Shown: one piece after another, positions 37,138 to 46,352 of the stretch
How the letters are laid out: each line of letters begins with the position of its first letter
Numbering within the stretch: the stretch's first letter is position 1
Assembly (NCBI RefSeq): GCF_016595795.1
Contig: NZ_JAENHN010000066.1
Location: 62,001 to 126,000 of the forward strand
Direction of reading: 5' to 3'
Origin: Clostridium yunnanense
GTDB taxonomy: Bacteria; Bacillota; Clostridia; Clostridiales; Clostridiaceae
Length of the DNA stretch: 64,000 nucleotides
Position numbers and translations under genes: made by a program
The notes under the pieces: generated by a model
Told to the model about the DNA's origin: nothing
Database searches by the model: none
What the model saw: the letters and a program-made list of their open reading frames with translations, nothing else

Positions 37138-37298
37138 ATGGTAATGGTGTCAATTTTTGAATCGTATTTTGGACAATGTGTCGCTGAGCAGCTACTATTA
37201 CTACTGCAATTACATTCTCCTTTAGCTGAACTTTTTACATTTTTAAATAATATAAAACCCGCTAATGCTACAATTATAAGAGTTATTAGTATCTCCAT
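37122..37298 (-). CDS. FeoB-associated Cys-rich membrane protein
   Basis: 58-residue protein: a single membrane helix (about residues 2-18, EILITLIIVALAGFILF) followed by a short tail with four cysteines (CNCSSNSSCSATHC). This matches the small proteins that accompany FeoB in Firmicutes and are thought to help handle ferrous iron. GAAGGTG precedes the ATG, 14 bases after the feoB stop. Its stop lies inside the C4 terminator stem. Last gene of the feo operon. Confidence 0.9.
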   Translation of the reverse strand: MEILITLIIVALAGFILFKNVKSSAKGECNCSSNSSCSATHCPKYDSKIDTITIKKGR

Positions 37299-37311
37299 AT
37301 AAACACCTTCT

Positions 37312-39075
37312 TTAAAATATTAAATTGCCGAGAATATATACTATAAATGCTCCTACCCAAGCAAGTACAAATTGATAACCTGCTGAGAAAACTGCCATTT
37401 TTGTGCCATATTCTTTTTTCATAGTACCTATAGCTGTAACACATGAAGTGTAAAGTAATACGAATACCATAAATCCTAATGCACTTACTGTATTAAAAGT
37501 TGAAGCTATAGCAGCATCTAAGTTACCGCCGTATATAACGGTCATAGTAGAAACTACAGTTTCTTTTGCTAAAATACCAGTTAATAGTGAAACAGAAGCT
37601 TGCCAGTTTCCAAAGCCTAAAGGTGCGAAAATTGGAGCTAAGAAATTACCTATATTAAATAAGAAACTTTGGTTTATATCATCAACTTTACCTGAGAAGT
37701 TAAAGCTTTGTAAAAGCCATATTAAAACTGTCATTGCAAATATTATTGTACCAGCTTTAGCTAAGAAACCCTTACCTTTATCCCAAGTGTTTTTCATAAC
37801 TGTTCTAAATTCAGGAATTTTATATTCTGGTAACTCAATTATAAATGGTTCTTCATCTTTTTTGAATAAAGTATTCTTAAATAGCATACCAACAAGGAAG
37901 GCTACTACGATACCTAAGAAGTATAGACCTCCTACAACTAGTCCTGCTTTTGATCCAAAGAAAAGTGGAGCAAATACTGCATATATTGGTAGTCTTGCAT
38001 TACAACTCATAAGTGGAATTAGTAAAGCTGTAAGCTTTCTGTCTTTTTCGCTTTCAAGTGTTCTTGCTGACATTATTGCTGGAACATTACAACCAAATCC
38101 CATAAGCATTGGGATGAAGGCTTTTCCTGAAAGTCCGGCTTTCCTCATAAGGCTATCCATTATGAATGCTGATCTTGCCATATATCCGCTGTCTTCTAAT
38201 GCTGAAACACATAAGAATAATGCCATGATTATAGGTAAGAAGGTCATTATTCCACCAACACCAGCAACTATCCCATCAACAATTAATGATTGGAACCAAG
38301 GTGCCGTTCCTGACAGAAGATTAGATAAAAAAGGAATTATATTATCATTTAAAAATCCATCCAATAAATCTGCAAGGGGTTGGCCTACCCAAGCGAAAGT
38401 AAATTGAAACATAAATATCATAATTGCGATAAAAATTGGATATGCTAAAAATGGATTAAGTACTATTCTATCAATTTTATCGGTAAAAGAAAGGTTTCCT
38501 TTTCCGTTCTTCATTCTTGAAGAATCTATAATTCCATCTATAAAATTATAAGCATCCTTTTCGGAATTGAAATAATAGTCATTATCATCTATAGTTAGAG
38601 GTAATTCATTGTTGACTAACATGTTCTTTACATGATCAATGCCTTTTTTCTTAGAGGCCACCATTGGAATGACTTTAACCTTAAGTTTTTCTTCTAAGGC
38701 TTTACAGTCTATTTTAAACCCTTTCTTTTCAGCAACGTCAACCATATTTAGTAAGATAACTATAGGCTTTTTAAATTGTTTAAGTTGAAGTGTCAAGTAT
38801 AGATTTCTATCTAGGTTTGAAGCGTCAACTATATTAATTATTAAATCTACATTTTCATTTTCTAAAAAAGACTTTGATACTTTTTCTTCATTTGAAAATG
38901 TGTCCATGGCATAAATTCCAGGTAAATCTACAATTTTTATATTATTAAGCTTACCTTCTTTTTTTTCTACTGTTACACCAGGCCAGTTTCCTACATATTG
39001 ATTTGAGCCAGTCAGTGCATTGAAAAGAGTAGTTTTACCCACATTTGGGTTTCCTAATAGTGCTACTGTAGTCAT
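37312..39075 (-). CDS. feoB: Ferrous iron transport protein B
   Basis: GTP-gated Fe2+ uptake through the cytoplasmic membrane. An N-terminal G domain has G1 GNPNVGKTT at residue 9, the switch NWPGVTVEKKEG, G3 DLPGIY and G4 NMVD. A helical GDI region follows, then two Gate domains with Cys-containing FGCNVPAIM and SCNARLPIYA. At 587 residues it is the short clostridial form. The ATG at 39075 follows GGAGG at seven bases. Preceded by feoA under a Fur box. Confidence 0.96.
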   Translation of the reverse strand: MTTVALLGNPNVGKTTLFNALTGSNQYVGNWPGVTVEKKEGKLNNIKIVDLPGIYAMDTFSNEEKVSKSFLENENVDLIINIVDASNLDRNLYLTLQLKQFKKPIVILLNMVDVAEKKGFKIDCKALEEKLKVKVIPMVASKKKGIDHVKNMLVNNELPLTIDDNDYYFNSEKDAYNFIDGIIDSSRMKNGKGNLSFTDKIDRIVLNPFLAYPIFIAIMIFMFQFTFAWVGQPLADLLDGFLNDNIIPFLSNLLSGTAPWFQSLIVDGIVAGVGGIMTFLPIIMALFLCVSALEDSGYMARSAFIMDSLMRKAGLSGKAFIPMLMGFGCNVPAIMSARTLESEKDRKLTALLIPLMSCNARLPIYAVFAPLFFGSKAGLVVGGLYFLGIVVAFLVGMLFKNTLFKKDEEPFIIELPEYKIPEFRTVMKNTWDKGKGFLAKAGTIIFAMTVLIWLLQSFNFSGKVDDINQSFLFNIGNFLAPIFAPLGFGNWQASVSLLTGILAKETVVSTMTVIYGGNLDAAIASTFNTVSALGFMVFVLLYTSCVTAIGTMKKEYGTKMAVFSAGYQFVLAWVGAFIVYILGNLIF

Positions 39076-39100
39076 CAAAAATCCTCCTTTTAAACATTAA

Positions 39101-39322
39101 TTACTTCTTTAGTAGTATGTTTTTTGCATCATTTTTTCTTATTGCTATGTTGAAGCCTCTTAGATTTATTATTAGTGGATCGCCTAAAGGAGCTACTCTC
39201 TTAAGAGTTACTTCAGTTCCTTCAATACAACCTAGCGCTAGTAATCTTTTAACTAATTTATCATCACCAGAAATCTTGTCCACAACACCAACTTGACCTG
39301 GTCTTAAATCATAAACGCACAT
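39101..39322 (-). CDS. feoA: Ferrous iron transport protein A
   Basis: SH3-like accessory protein of FeoB, 73 residues. It shows the typical pattern LRPGQVGVVDKISG...RLLALGCIEGTEVTLKRVAPLGDPL. The start at ATG 39322 follows GAGGTGG; the GTG at 39331 lies within that site. First gene of the feo operon, 25 bases before feoB. Confidence 0.94.
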   Translation of the reverse strand: MCVYDLRPGQVGVVDKISGDDKLVKRLLALGCIEGTEVTLKRVAPLGDPLIINLRGFNIAIRKNDAKNILLKK

Positions 39323-39338
39323 TCTTTCCACCTCACAT

Positions 39339-39387
39339 TGAAAATCATTCTCAAGAAAATAATACCACCCTGTTAATTAAAAGTCAA
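39339..39387 (-). promoter_or_regulatory. Promoter and Fur box of the feo operon
   Basis: On the minus strand: TTGACT (39382-39387), a 17-base spacer, TATTAT (39359-39364), then a Fur box at 39339-39353 (TGAGAATGATTTTCA) matching the 7-1-7 consensus at 12 of 14 positions. The box lies at the expected start site, a classical repressor position. Confidence 0.8.
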
Positions 39388-39761
39388 GGTAATACACGAA
39401 ATAATAATATTGTAAAAATAAAGAATATTAAGAAAATAGTCTGATAGTACAATTAATTTGCTGAATAAGATAATAATATATGTAATAAGGAGAATAGAAA
39501 AAGATAATAATTATTGACGAATAAATAATATTAACAATAATAAGTTGTTAAAATATAAACATAACTTTACTTTGCTATAAGTTTCAATATATAATAGAAT
39601 GCAAAATTATATAAAGATTTACAAGTTCGAACCGAAACCTATTTATTAAGTATATTATCATTAATAATTAAAATGATTTCGGTATACTTTTGAATCACGA
39701 AAATGGAATATCTATATATTAGGATACTAATAATTGAACTATAATTTACAGGAGGGATAAT
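39388..39761. other. AT-rich gap, possible decayed family A piece
   Basis: TTCGAACCGAAACC near 39626-39639 resembles the inner arm of family A, and ACCGAAA (39631-39637) can pair with TTTCGGT (39677-39683). No gene was recognised. Confidence 0.35.
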
Positions 39762-40490
39762 ATGAAGAAGATAGCAGCATTTTTTGATATTGATGGAACA
39801 TTATATAGAGAAGGCTTAATAACAGAAATGTTCAAGAAAATGATAAAATATGAAATAATAGAGTCAGAAAAATGGTATAATGAAGTTAGACCTGAATTTT
39901 TGAAATGGGATAAAAGGCAGGGGGACTATGACGGTTACTTGCTAAAGATGATCGATATATATCTTGAGGCAATAAAAGGTCTTTACAAACATCAAATAGA
40001 GTTTATTGCCAAAAAAGTAATTGAACAAAAAGGTGAAAGACTATATACATTTTCAAGAGATAGAATTAAGTGGCATAAGGAACAGGGACACATGCTTATA
40101 ACTATTTCAGGTAGTCCAGAAGAATTGGTTAAAGAAATGTCTTTAAAACACGGATTTGATGCTTATGAAGGCGCAAAATATTTGCTAGATAGCAAAGGAA
40201 GATATACTGGAGATGTGATGCCTATGTGGGATCATAAAAGCAAAATGGAAGCTATAAATTGTTTTGTAAATAAATATGATATAGACTTAGATAATAGTTT
40301 TGCTTATGGTGACACTGCAGGAGATTTCACAATGATGAGCCTGGTAAAAAATCCTTACTGCATAAATCCTACAAGAGAATTGCTAAATAAAATACAAAAT
40401 GATAAGGAGGTTAAAGAGAAAATAAGTATCATAGTTGAAAGAAAAGATCTAATTTATAGTTTAAAGCCTGACAGATTTGAAATTCTATAA
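39762..40490 (+). CDS. HAD-family phosphatase, subfamily IB (SerB-like)
   Basis: 242 residues. HAD motif I is FFDIDGTLYREG (the two nucleophile/acid Asp), motif II is ISGSPEELV near residue 115, and motif III/IV is FAYGDTAGDFTMM near 185. The helical cap between motifs I and II is typical of subfamily IB (phosphoserine phosphatase and relatives). CAGGAGGG precedes the ATG. It is 15 bases upstream of an RNase H-like gene. The substrate, a small phosphomonoester, is not known. Confidence 0.82.
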   Translation: MKKIAAFFDIDGTLYREGLITEMFKKMIKYEIIESEKWYNEVRPEFLKWDKRQGDYDGYLLKMIDIYLEAIKGLYKHQIEFIAKKVIEQKGERLYTFSRDRIKWHKEQGHMLITISGSPEELVKEMSLKHGFDAYEGAKYLLDSKGRYTGDVMPMWDHKSKMEAINCFVNKYDIDLDNSFAYGDTAGDFTMMSLVKNPYCINPTRELLNKIQNDKEVKEKISIIVERKDLIYSLKPDRFEIL

Positions 40491-40505
40491 GGAAAGAGTG
40501 ATAAA

Positions 40506-41189
40506 GTGATAATAAAGGAGCGAGATGTGCCCGTAGGGGAAATTGATGACAGTTTCATCATCAAAGTCAATGATGAAGAGTATGATTGCTCTAAATCAAT
40601 ATTCTTTGATTTAGAGCACTATGTTTATAAGAAACCTAAATGTGTTGGTGTTTTTGGTGCCTGCATATATGATAAGGAAAGAGCAGAGCTTTTAGTTACT
40701 CAATATATGATTGAAAATAAATATGAAATTAGAGATATACTTATCTTAGCTCAGAAGTATTTTATAAAAGCTTATGAAGAAGGAAAAAGATACATAGTTA
40801 CTTTTTCAGGGAATAATGATTTTACTGTTATAAATTATCTATTTAATCAATATGGTGTTGAGTTTAAGTTTGATGATTATTTTGTTTCAGTAGATATTCA
40901 AAAAGAATATGAAAAGCTTATAAAGATGGGAATAGGTCTTAAAGCATTAGAAAAGAAGTTTGATATAGTTAGGGAGGGTGAGCTAATGAGTGGTTCAAAC
41001 CTAGCTAAAACATTCCATAAGGTGATAAAGGACAAAGACTATATACTGAGAATGCCAAAGGAAAAGGTTGATAAAATATTACAATATAATGAGCAAGACG
41101 TGGTCAATCTCTTTCATATATGTATAAATTGGAACAAATACATAAAAGTAGATGAGGGAGATAATAACAGCACCTGTATTAATGAATAA
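40506..41189 (+). CDS. RNase H-like (YprB-type) domain protein
   Basis: 227 residues related in plan to the protein at 36138-36941. FFDLEHYVY near residue 35 holds the Asp and Glu, FSGNNDFTV near 100 the next Asp, and YNEQDVVNLFHI near 205 the last. The start is GTG at 40506; a GTG at 40527 has AAAGGAG six bases upstream and may be the real start. Likely co-transcribed with the HAD gene. Possible exonuclease; substrate unknown. Confidence 0.65.
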   Translation: MIIKERDVPVGEIDDSFIIKVNDEEYDCSKSIFFDLEHYVYKKPKCVGVFGACIYDKERAELLVTQYMIENKYEIRDILILAQKYFIKAYEEGKRYIVTFSGNNDFTVINYLFNQYGVEFKFDDYFVSVDIQKEYEKLIKMGIGLKALEKKFDIVREGELMSGSNLAKTFHKVIKDKDYILRMPKEKVDKILQYNEQDVVNLFHICINWNKYIKVDEGDNNSTCINE

Positions 41190-41207
41190 TACAGGTGCTG
41201 TTATTTT
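41164..41207 (+). terminator. Terminator after the RNase H-like gene
   Basis: ATAACAGCACCTGTATTA and TAATACAGGTGCTGTTAT form a perfect 18-pair stem overlapping the stop codon. Confidence 0.85.
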
Positions 41208-41388
41208 ATTCTTTAGAAATTTATAACTTAATTATATATGTAAATAAATATGAGTAAAGACTTAAAAGATAATACGATTTAAAGAATAAAAAAATAAAAA
41301 TTTGTCGCCTGTAAGATTCTTCACTATGTTCAGAAAAGGCAGATGTGCAAAAAAAATCACTGAAGAAAGTCGCTTCAGCAATTTTTTT
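41206..41388 (+). repeat. Family C structured element, copy C5
   Basis: Arms TTATTCTTTA (41206-41215) and TAAAGAATAA (41280-41289) are perfect complements. The core is CGCCTGTAAGATTCTTC...GAAAAGGCAGATGTGC, then a terminator with TCACTGAAG/CTTCAGCAA and a T-run. It lies between two convergent genes. The 5' half resembles C4. Confidence 0.7.
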
Positions 41389-41445
41389 ATATTATGTTTT
41401 ATATGATTTACAAGCGAAATTGAATGTGTTTGAATTCTAAAAGTT

Positions 41446-42321
41446 CTATTTTACGGTGACATTATTTCCATCTGAAATAATTACTATTGTTCCAGACACA
41501 TCGGTCCTATATACTTTAACTTTTCCATCTCCAAGCGTTTTAAGAGTTTCTTTGTGAGGATGGCCATAATCATTATCTTTTCCACATGATATGACAGCTA
41601 TTGAAGGAGAAACCTTAGAAAGGAAATCTCTTCCGGTAGAACTGCTGCTTCCATGATGACCTACCTTTAGAACGTCTGCTTTAATATCATATTTTTTCTG
41701 AAGCACTTCATTTTCTTCTAGTTTCTCAGCGTCTCCAGTGAAAAGAAAAGAATTCTTTCCATAAGTAACTTTGATAATTGGGGAATAGTTATTAAGATCA
41801 TCGTACTTTGAGCTGTTTGGAGAAAAAACTTCTACCTTGGTATTTTCTCCTAAATCTATATTGCCTCCCATTCCGGGTTTTAGAACATTAACATTCATGT
41901 TTTTGTCTTTTAATGCAAGCATCATGTTCTGAAAAGTTTTAGTTGTATTTGTTACTTTAGGCGCATAAAACTTACCAATATCATAGGCTTTTATAATATT
42001 TGTCATGCCACCAATATGGTCTTCATGTGGATGAGTGGCTATAACATAATCTAGTCTTTTTATATTTAGTTTTTTTAGGTATGATAATAGCTTATCTTCA
42101 TTTTCTTTGGGACCAGCATCGATAAGAAAGTTTTTTTCCTTTGTTTGAATCAAAATTGAATCGCCTTGTCCTACATCTATATAATGAACTACAAGTTTTT
42201 CGGAAATTAAAGTATTGGAAGCATTTGAAGTATTAGTATTTGTTTTTGAATTAGAGCATCCAGCTATAAATAGAGACAGAGATAAAATTATTATAATAGG
42301 TAATCTAAATAGTTTTTTCAT
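41446..42321 (-). CDS. Metallo-beta-lactamase-fold lipoprotein (ComEC C-terminal-like)
   Basis: 291 residues. Signal peptide with lipobox FIAGC near Cys22, a short Asn/Thr linker, then a beta-lactamase-fold hydrolase. The metal motif is THPHEDHIGG near residue 97, FTGDAE near 195 and VGHHGSSSST near 220. VHYIDVGQGDSILI is the hallmark of the hydrolase half of ComEC/Rec2. It is anchored outside the membrane with no ComEC channel nearby. A possible role is cleaving extracellular nucleic acid or phosphodiesters. A secreted paralogue lies at 50888-51742. Confidence 0.82.
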   Translation of the reverse strand: MKKLFRLPIIIILSLSLFIAGCSNSKTNTNTSNASNTLISEKLVVHYIDVGQGDSILIQTKEKNFLIDAGPKENEDKLLSYLKKLNIKRLDYVIATHPHEDHIGGMTNIIKAYDIGKFYAPKVTNTTKTFQNMMLALKDKNMNVNVLKPGMGGNIDLGENTKVEVFSPNSSKYDDLNNYSPIIKVTYGKNSFLFTGDAEKLEENEVLQKKYDIKADVLKVGHHGSSSSTGRDFLSKVSPSIAVISCGKDNDYGHPHKETLKTLGDGKVKVYRTDVSGTIVIISDGNNVTVK

Positions 42322-42517
42322 GATAATCCTTTCTACTAATAAGTTAATATAGTGTGTTATACATAAATGTATATTATAATATAAGTAACCTTAACAAAAA
42401 TAGTGTATTATCAAGTTAACTAAATGTAAAGGTAAATTACTGAAATCTTGCTTTAAATAATTCATCCAAGTATAATAATATATGCAAGATATAAGAAAAA
42501 GTTTGAGGTGTAATATA

Positions 42518-43243
42518 GTGAAAATTTATTTTTTGATGATTTGGTATGGTTTGTACATGATTTTAGAATTCTTTAGAGGTGGAGTTATAGTTGTTCTTAA
42601 GAAATTTGCAGGCGAAAAAGCTGCAGATAGATATGTAAGAAATAAATATGTTGCATGGGCGAAATTTAGTATCAATATATTAAATCATAAAGTTGATTCG
42701 GTTGGAGTAGAAAACATCCCAAACGGGCCGTGTGTATTTGTAATGAACCATCAAAGTTTATTTGACATTCCAGCTTTGGTATTAAATGCAGACAGATCAA
42801 TAGGATTTATTGCTAAAAAGGAATTGCTAAAGGTTCCTATATTAGGACAATGGTTAAAGGCTGTACATAGCGTACCTATCGATAGAGAGAATGTAAGAGA
42901 AGCTATAAATGTAATAAATAAAGGCGTTGAAAATCTTCAAAATGGGTATTCGATGGCGATTTTCCCAGAAGGAACAAGAGCAAAAGATGGTAAGCTTAAG
43001 GAGTTTAAAAAAGGAAGCCTAAAGCTTGCTACAAAAGCCAATGTTCCAATCGTACCTGTAACAATAGATGGGTCATATAAAGGGTATGAAGAAGAAAATA
43101 AATTTAAAAGTACTAATATAAAAATAATATTTGATGAACCAATATATCCAGATAAGCTCACTAAAGAAGAGCAAAGAGAATTAGCAACAATAATACACGA
43201 TAAGATAGAAGCAAATTTAAAGAAAATTAGGCTAGAATCTTAA
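42518..43243 (+). CDS. plsC: 1-acyl-sn-glycerol-3-phosphate acyltransferase
   Basis: Membrane-associated enzyme that makes phosphatidic acid. An N-terminal hydrophobic segment (about residues 2-20) precedes the acyltransferase motifs: NHQSLFDIP (NHX4D) near 75, then FPEGTRAKDG near 150 and VPVTIDGS near 185. About 241 residues. The start is GTG at 42518 after GAGGTG; the reading from 42482 is rejected. Single-gene unit with terminator. Confidence 0.92.
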   Translation: MKIYFLMIWYGLYMILEFFRGGVIVVLKKFAGEKAADRYVRNKYVAWAKFSINILNHKVDSVGVENIPNGPCVFVMNHQSLFDIPALVLNADRSIGFIAKKELLKVPILGQWLKAVHSVPIDRENVREAINVINKGVENLQNGYSMAIFPEGTRAKDGKLKEFKKGSLKLATKANVPIVPVTIDGSYKGYEEENKFKSTNIKIIFDEPIYPDKLTKEEQRELATIIHDKIEANLKKIRLES

Positions 43244-43246
43244 AAT

Positions 43247-43298
43247 AAAAGCACTGAATAGATTGCTGGAGGTTATTAACAATCTATTTAGTGTTTTT
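43247..43298 (+). terminator. Terminator after plsC
   Basis: AAAGCACTGAATAGATTG pairs with CAATCTATTTAGTGTTTT, followed by T-run. Confidence 0.75.
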
Positions 43299-43324
43299 TT
43301 CTTATTATAAAAGCAAATATTATA

Positions 43325-43419
43325 GATGTACCACTTTGTAATAAAATTCATATTTTTAAATTATATCACCAGAAATAGTGATAGTTTTAAAAATAGATCT
43401 ATCATAGAATTGGTACATC
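43325..43419 (+). repeat. Family A palindromic element, copy A2 (95 bp)
   Basis: Same orientation and length as A1: GATGTACCAC at 43325-43334 and TGGTACATC at 43411-43419, apex ATCAC...GTGAT. More diverged than A1 and A3. No family B unit follows. The gap to 43593 is otherwise AT-rich. Confidence 0.8.
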
Positions 43420-43593
43420 TTATCTTTATTAAAGTAATATTTTGATTGCAAATTGAAAGTATTTTTAATAAAAAGCTATTTGCATTTCATAAAATTTCAA
43501 AAATCAATTTCAGAACACGTTAAAATACTATTAAATGATAGCATGTTAAATAACAAATGAATATGTTAATATGAAAGAAAATGAAAAAAGGTA

Positions 43594-43623
43594 TTGGTTA
43601 AATTGCATAAGTTATGGTATAAT
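43594..43623 (+). promoter_or_regulatory. Promoter of the HprK/PEPCK-like gene
   Basis: TTGGTT (43594-43599), an 18-base spacer, TATAAT (43618-43623) with extended TGG in front. Confidence 0.65.
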
Positions 43624-43694
43624 CGAGATAAGGTTTATGTATTTATTATGAATATGCAATTTATAAAAAAAAATCATGCATGAGGGGGCAGAAA

Positions 43695-45440
43695 ATGCGT
43701 AAAGAATTTTCAATGAGTAATGATAAGGTAACTATTAATTTTACAGAGAAATATTGCAGTAATTATGAAAGTTTATTGCAAAGCTATGGATTTAAAAGGG
43801 TAGTAGATACATTTTTAAAGAGAGCTCAAGTGAGAAACTCCCATAGTTATAAATTACTTGCACAAAAGTTGGGGACTACAGACACAAGAGAAATCAGAAA
43901 AGCTCTAGTAAGAACCTTTCAATTATTAACCATAATGAGCGCTGATGAAATAATCTCTTACAATGAAGATGTTGAAAAAATAGTTGAGGACAGAGAAGGC
44001 TTTTTGTCTATAATTGAAGACATCTATTCTTTCTGGAGAAGGCTAGAAAGATATACTATTATTCATAATAATACAATCAGAGACGGAATTGCCTCAGTTA
44101 GCTTTTTAGATGCAAATTCTCAATTTTCGATGCTTATACTAAATTTTTATAGAACTATAGAAAAGAATGTAATCGGAATTATGCCAAATATATTTAGACA
44201 ATTACCAGCAGGCGGAAATGCATGTATTCTTATAAATAATCCTATATGGACTGCTCCTGAGGAATATAAGGTTTTGCAAGATGTTCCTTTTATTGAAACA
44301 ATAGCATTAGAAACTCCGTTTATAACATACCCTAAGAAAAATACAAGAGATGGTATGTTTACTGAAGTTTATGAGAATCCTTTAGTAAATGGGAAGATAG
44401 AGAAAGATAAGTGGTTCTGCTATCCAGCGAAAATCGGAGAACTTTTAGCTTTTGTTTACTTCCACAGAGATTTCATGGAGCACGGCATAACTCTAAGTAA
44501 TTTATTTGAACTTGCAAGAGAAGATGAATATAAAGGGAAAAAACCTGACATTGTATACACTTTTGGTGTTGAAGAAGACACAGAAGAACTTAAAACAGTT
44601 TTCTATGAGGATAAAAAGAATGATATAATGTATGGTTATGTTAACCATAATGAAAATATAGATTATTTTGGGTATATGAAAAAGATGTGTTTAACATTAC
44701 ACAATCTTATAATGATAAAAAGAGGATATTTACCAATACATGGCGCTATGGTAAATATAGTTCTTAAAAATGGAAAGAATGCTAATGTAGTAATTATAGG
44801 AGATAGTGGAGCTGGTAAGTCAGAAAGCTTAGAAGCATTCAGAGCCTTGAGCGAAGATCACGTAAGTGAAATGACAGTTGTATTTGATGATATGGGGTCA
44901 TTTAAGCTTAAAGATGAAGGCGTTTATGGATACGGAACTGAAGTAGGTGCTTTTGTTAGACTTGACGATTTAGATCAAGGATATGCATTTAAAGAGATTG
45001 ATAGAAGTATATTTATGAATCCTGATAAGATAAATGCAAGACTTGTAATGCCGGTTTCAACTTATAAAGAGATTGTTAAAGGTTACAAAGTAGATATCTT
45101 ACTTTATGCCAACAATTATGAAAGAATAGAGCAAGACGGAGATGCTATTGAATTATTTGAGTCTCCTGCAAAAGCTATCGATGTATTTAAGGCTGGAGCA
45201 AGAATGGCTAAAGGTACAACTACGGAAACTGGATTAGTTACATCATATTTCGCAAATCCATTTGGACCAGCACAAAAGCAAGCGGAAACTGATATATTAA
45301 TTGACAAATACTTTAACAAAAGTTTTGAAGATGGTATAAAGGTTGGACAAATAAAAACTTGTCTAGCAGTATCAGGGCTAGAAAAGAATGGGCCTAAAAC
45401 TGCAGCACTTGAATTGTTTGAACTTATCAAATCACTTTAA
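43695..45440 (+). CDS. HprK/PEPCK-like P-loop protein of unknown function
   Basis: 581 residues. The C-terminal half contains PIHGAMVNI, then the P-loop IIGDSGAGKSESLEAF near residue 370 and VVFDDMGSF near 400. The order and spacing recall HPr kinase (HGxxV...GDSGxGKSE...DD), which shares its fold with PEP carboxykinase. The N-terminal 300 residues are mostly helical and unlike HprK, which is only about 310 residues in total. Such proteins are often labelled phosphoenolpyruvate carboxykinase in clostridia. The ATG at 43695 follows GAGGGGG. It has its own promoter and terminator. A nucleotide-dependent kinase or carboxykinase activity is inferred only. Confidence 0.6.
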   Translation: MRKEFSMSNDKVTINFTEKYCSNYESLLQSYGFKRVVDTFLKRAQVRNSHSYKLLAQKLGTTDTREIRKALVRTFQLLTIMSADEIISYNEDVEKIVEDREGFLSIIEDIYSFWRRLERYTIIHNNTIRDGIASVSFLDANSQFSMLILNFYRTIEKNVIGIMPNIFRQLPAGGNACILINNPIWTAPEEYKVLQDVPFIETIALETPFITYPKKNTRDGMFTEVYENPLVNGKIEKDKWFCYPAKIGELLAFVYFHRDFMEHGITLSNLFELAREDEYKGKKPDIVYTFGVEEDTEELKTVFYEDKKNDIMYGYVNHNENIDYFGYMKKMCLTLHNLIMIKRGYLPIHGAMVNIVLKNGKNANVVIIGDSGAGKSESLEAFRALSEDHVSEMTVVFDDMGSFKLKDEGVYGYGTEVGAFVRLDDLDQGYAFKEIDRSIFMNPDKINARLVMPVSTYKEIVKGYKVDILLYANNYERIEQDGDAIELFESPAKAIDVFKAGARMAKGTTTETGLVTSYFANPFGPAQKQAETDILIDKYFNKSFEDGIKVGQIKTCLAVSGLEKNGPKTAALELFELIKSL

Positions 45441-45465
45441 TTTAAGAACTTAGTGTATAAGGAGA

Positions 45466-45508
45466 GGCACTGCTAAATGAACTAGTATTCATTTAGCAGT
45501 GCCTTTTT
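45466..45508 (+). terminator. Terminator after the HprK/PEPCK-like gene
   Basis: GGCACTGCTAAATGA pairs with TCATTTAGCAGTGCC, then five T. Confidence 0.9.
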
Positions 45509-45545
45509 AAATTTAGAGTTCATAATGAAGTTTTGGCATTTAAAG

Positions 45546-46352
45546 TTATTTTATTAAATCTTTTAATGATGAAATCTTTTCTTTTAATTCTGATATTATA
45601 GAGTCAAAATAAGTTGATTTCATATTAGGAAAAGCTTTTATAAGACGTTTATGATTAAAATTAATTTTTGACAGATTTTTATTATAATTATCAATCAAAT
45701 CTTTAAAGCCCTCTTCCATTTCTTGTGCAGTTCCTATTGCTTTTTCTTTAGTTACAGATATTATATATGAATATCTCCTTTTTAATTCACTGCTTATAAA
45801 TGTTAATTTAGATAGAATTATATTAAGTTGAATTAATGAACTAATTGTTAGTATTAAGTCTATCATAAAGTAGCTGATAAGCACGTAAAAAATATAAATA
45901 CCTATATTTAAAGGTAAAATATTTACAAAGATAAAGAAAATAGGATGAATTATTTTTATAATTGCAACTGCAGCAACGCCCCAGGCTAATGAAAAATGAA
46001 GACATATTCTTCCATGAAGATTAAATGGGTCTTCAGTGTAGTCCCACCATTTGGATTTAAATATCTTTTCTAATAGGTAGCCCGTAACATACTCTATTGT
46101 TGATGTTAATAATGTAGATAGTATATATAATGCAATCAAGTTATCTTTGTAATGGTCAAGAAAAACAATAATTGATACAAATCCTAGCCCGTATATTGGA
46201 CAGAATGGACCATATAAAAAACCCCTATTTACAAAGTAGCCTCTATTTGTGTAAGCATAAGCAACCTCAATGCACCACCCTAAAAAGGAGTAAATAGCAA
46301 AGAAAAAGACTATTTCATATAATGAAAATCCATTTAGTACTTGTATAAGCAT
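45546..46352 (-). CDS. CmpB-type membrane protein (putative ABC transporter permease)
   Basis: 268 residues with about five membrane segments. The N-terminal motif FAIYSFLGWCIEVAYAY, then NRGFLYGPFCPIYGLG and WWDYTEDPFNLHGRICL, are the signature of the CmpB/PF06541 family. The last 80 residues are a charged, possibly coiled-coil cytoplasmic tail. The family is annotated as ABC permease, but no ATPase gene is adjacent and the function is unproven. AGGAGGTG precedes the ATG. Confidence 0.8.
   Translation of the reverse strand: MLIQVLNGFSLYEIVFFFAIYSFLGWCIEVAYAYTNRGYFVNRGFLYGPFCPIYGLGFVSIIVFLDHYKDNLIALYILSTLLTSTIEYVTGYLLEKIFKSKWWDYTEDPFNLHGRICLHFSLAWGVAAVAIIKIIHPIFFIFVNILPLNIGIYIFYVLISYFMIDLILTISSLIQLNIILSKLTFISSELKRRYSYIISVTKEKAIGTAQEMEEGFKDLIDNYNKNLSKINFNHKRLIKAFPNMKSTYFDSIISELKEKISSLKDLIK

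Noticed and set aside
37787-38407. 206-codon reading frame antisense to feoB
   Set aside because: feoB is a full-length, motif-intact gene in the other strand; the antisense frame has no ribosome site or recognisable domain.
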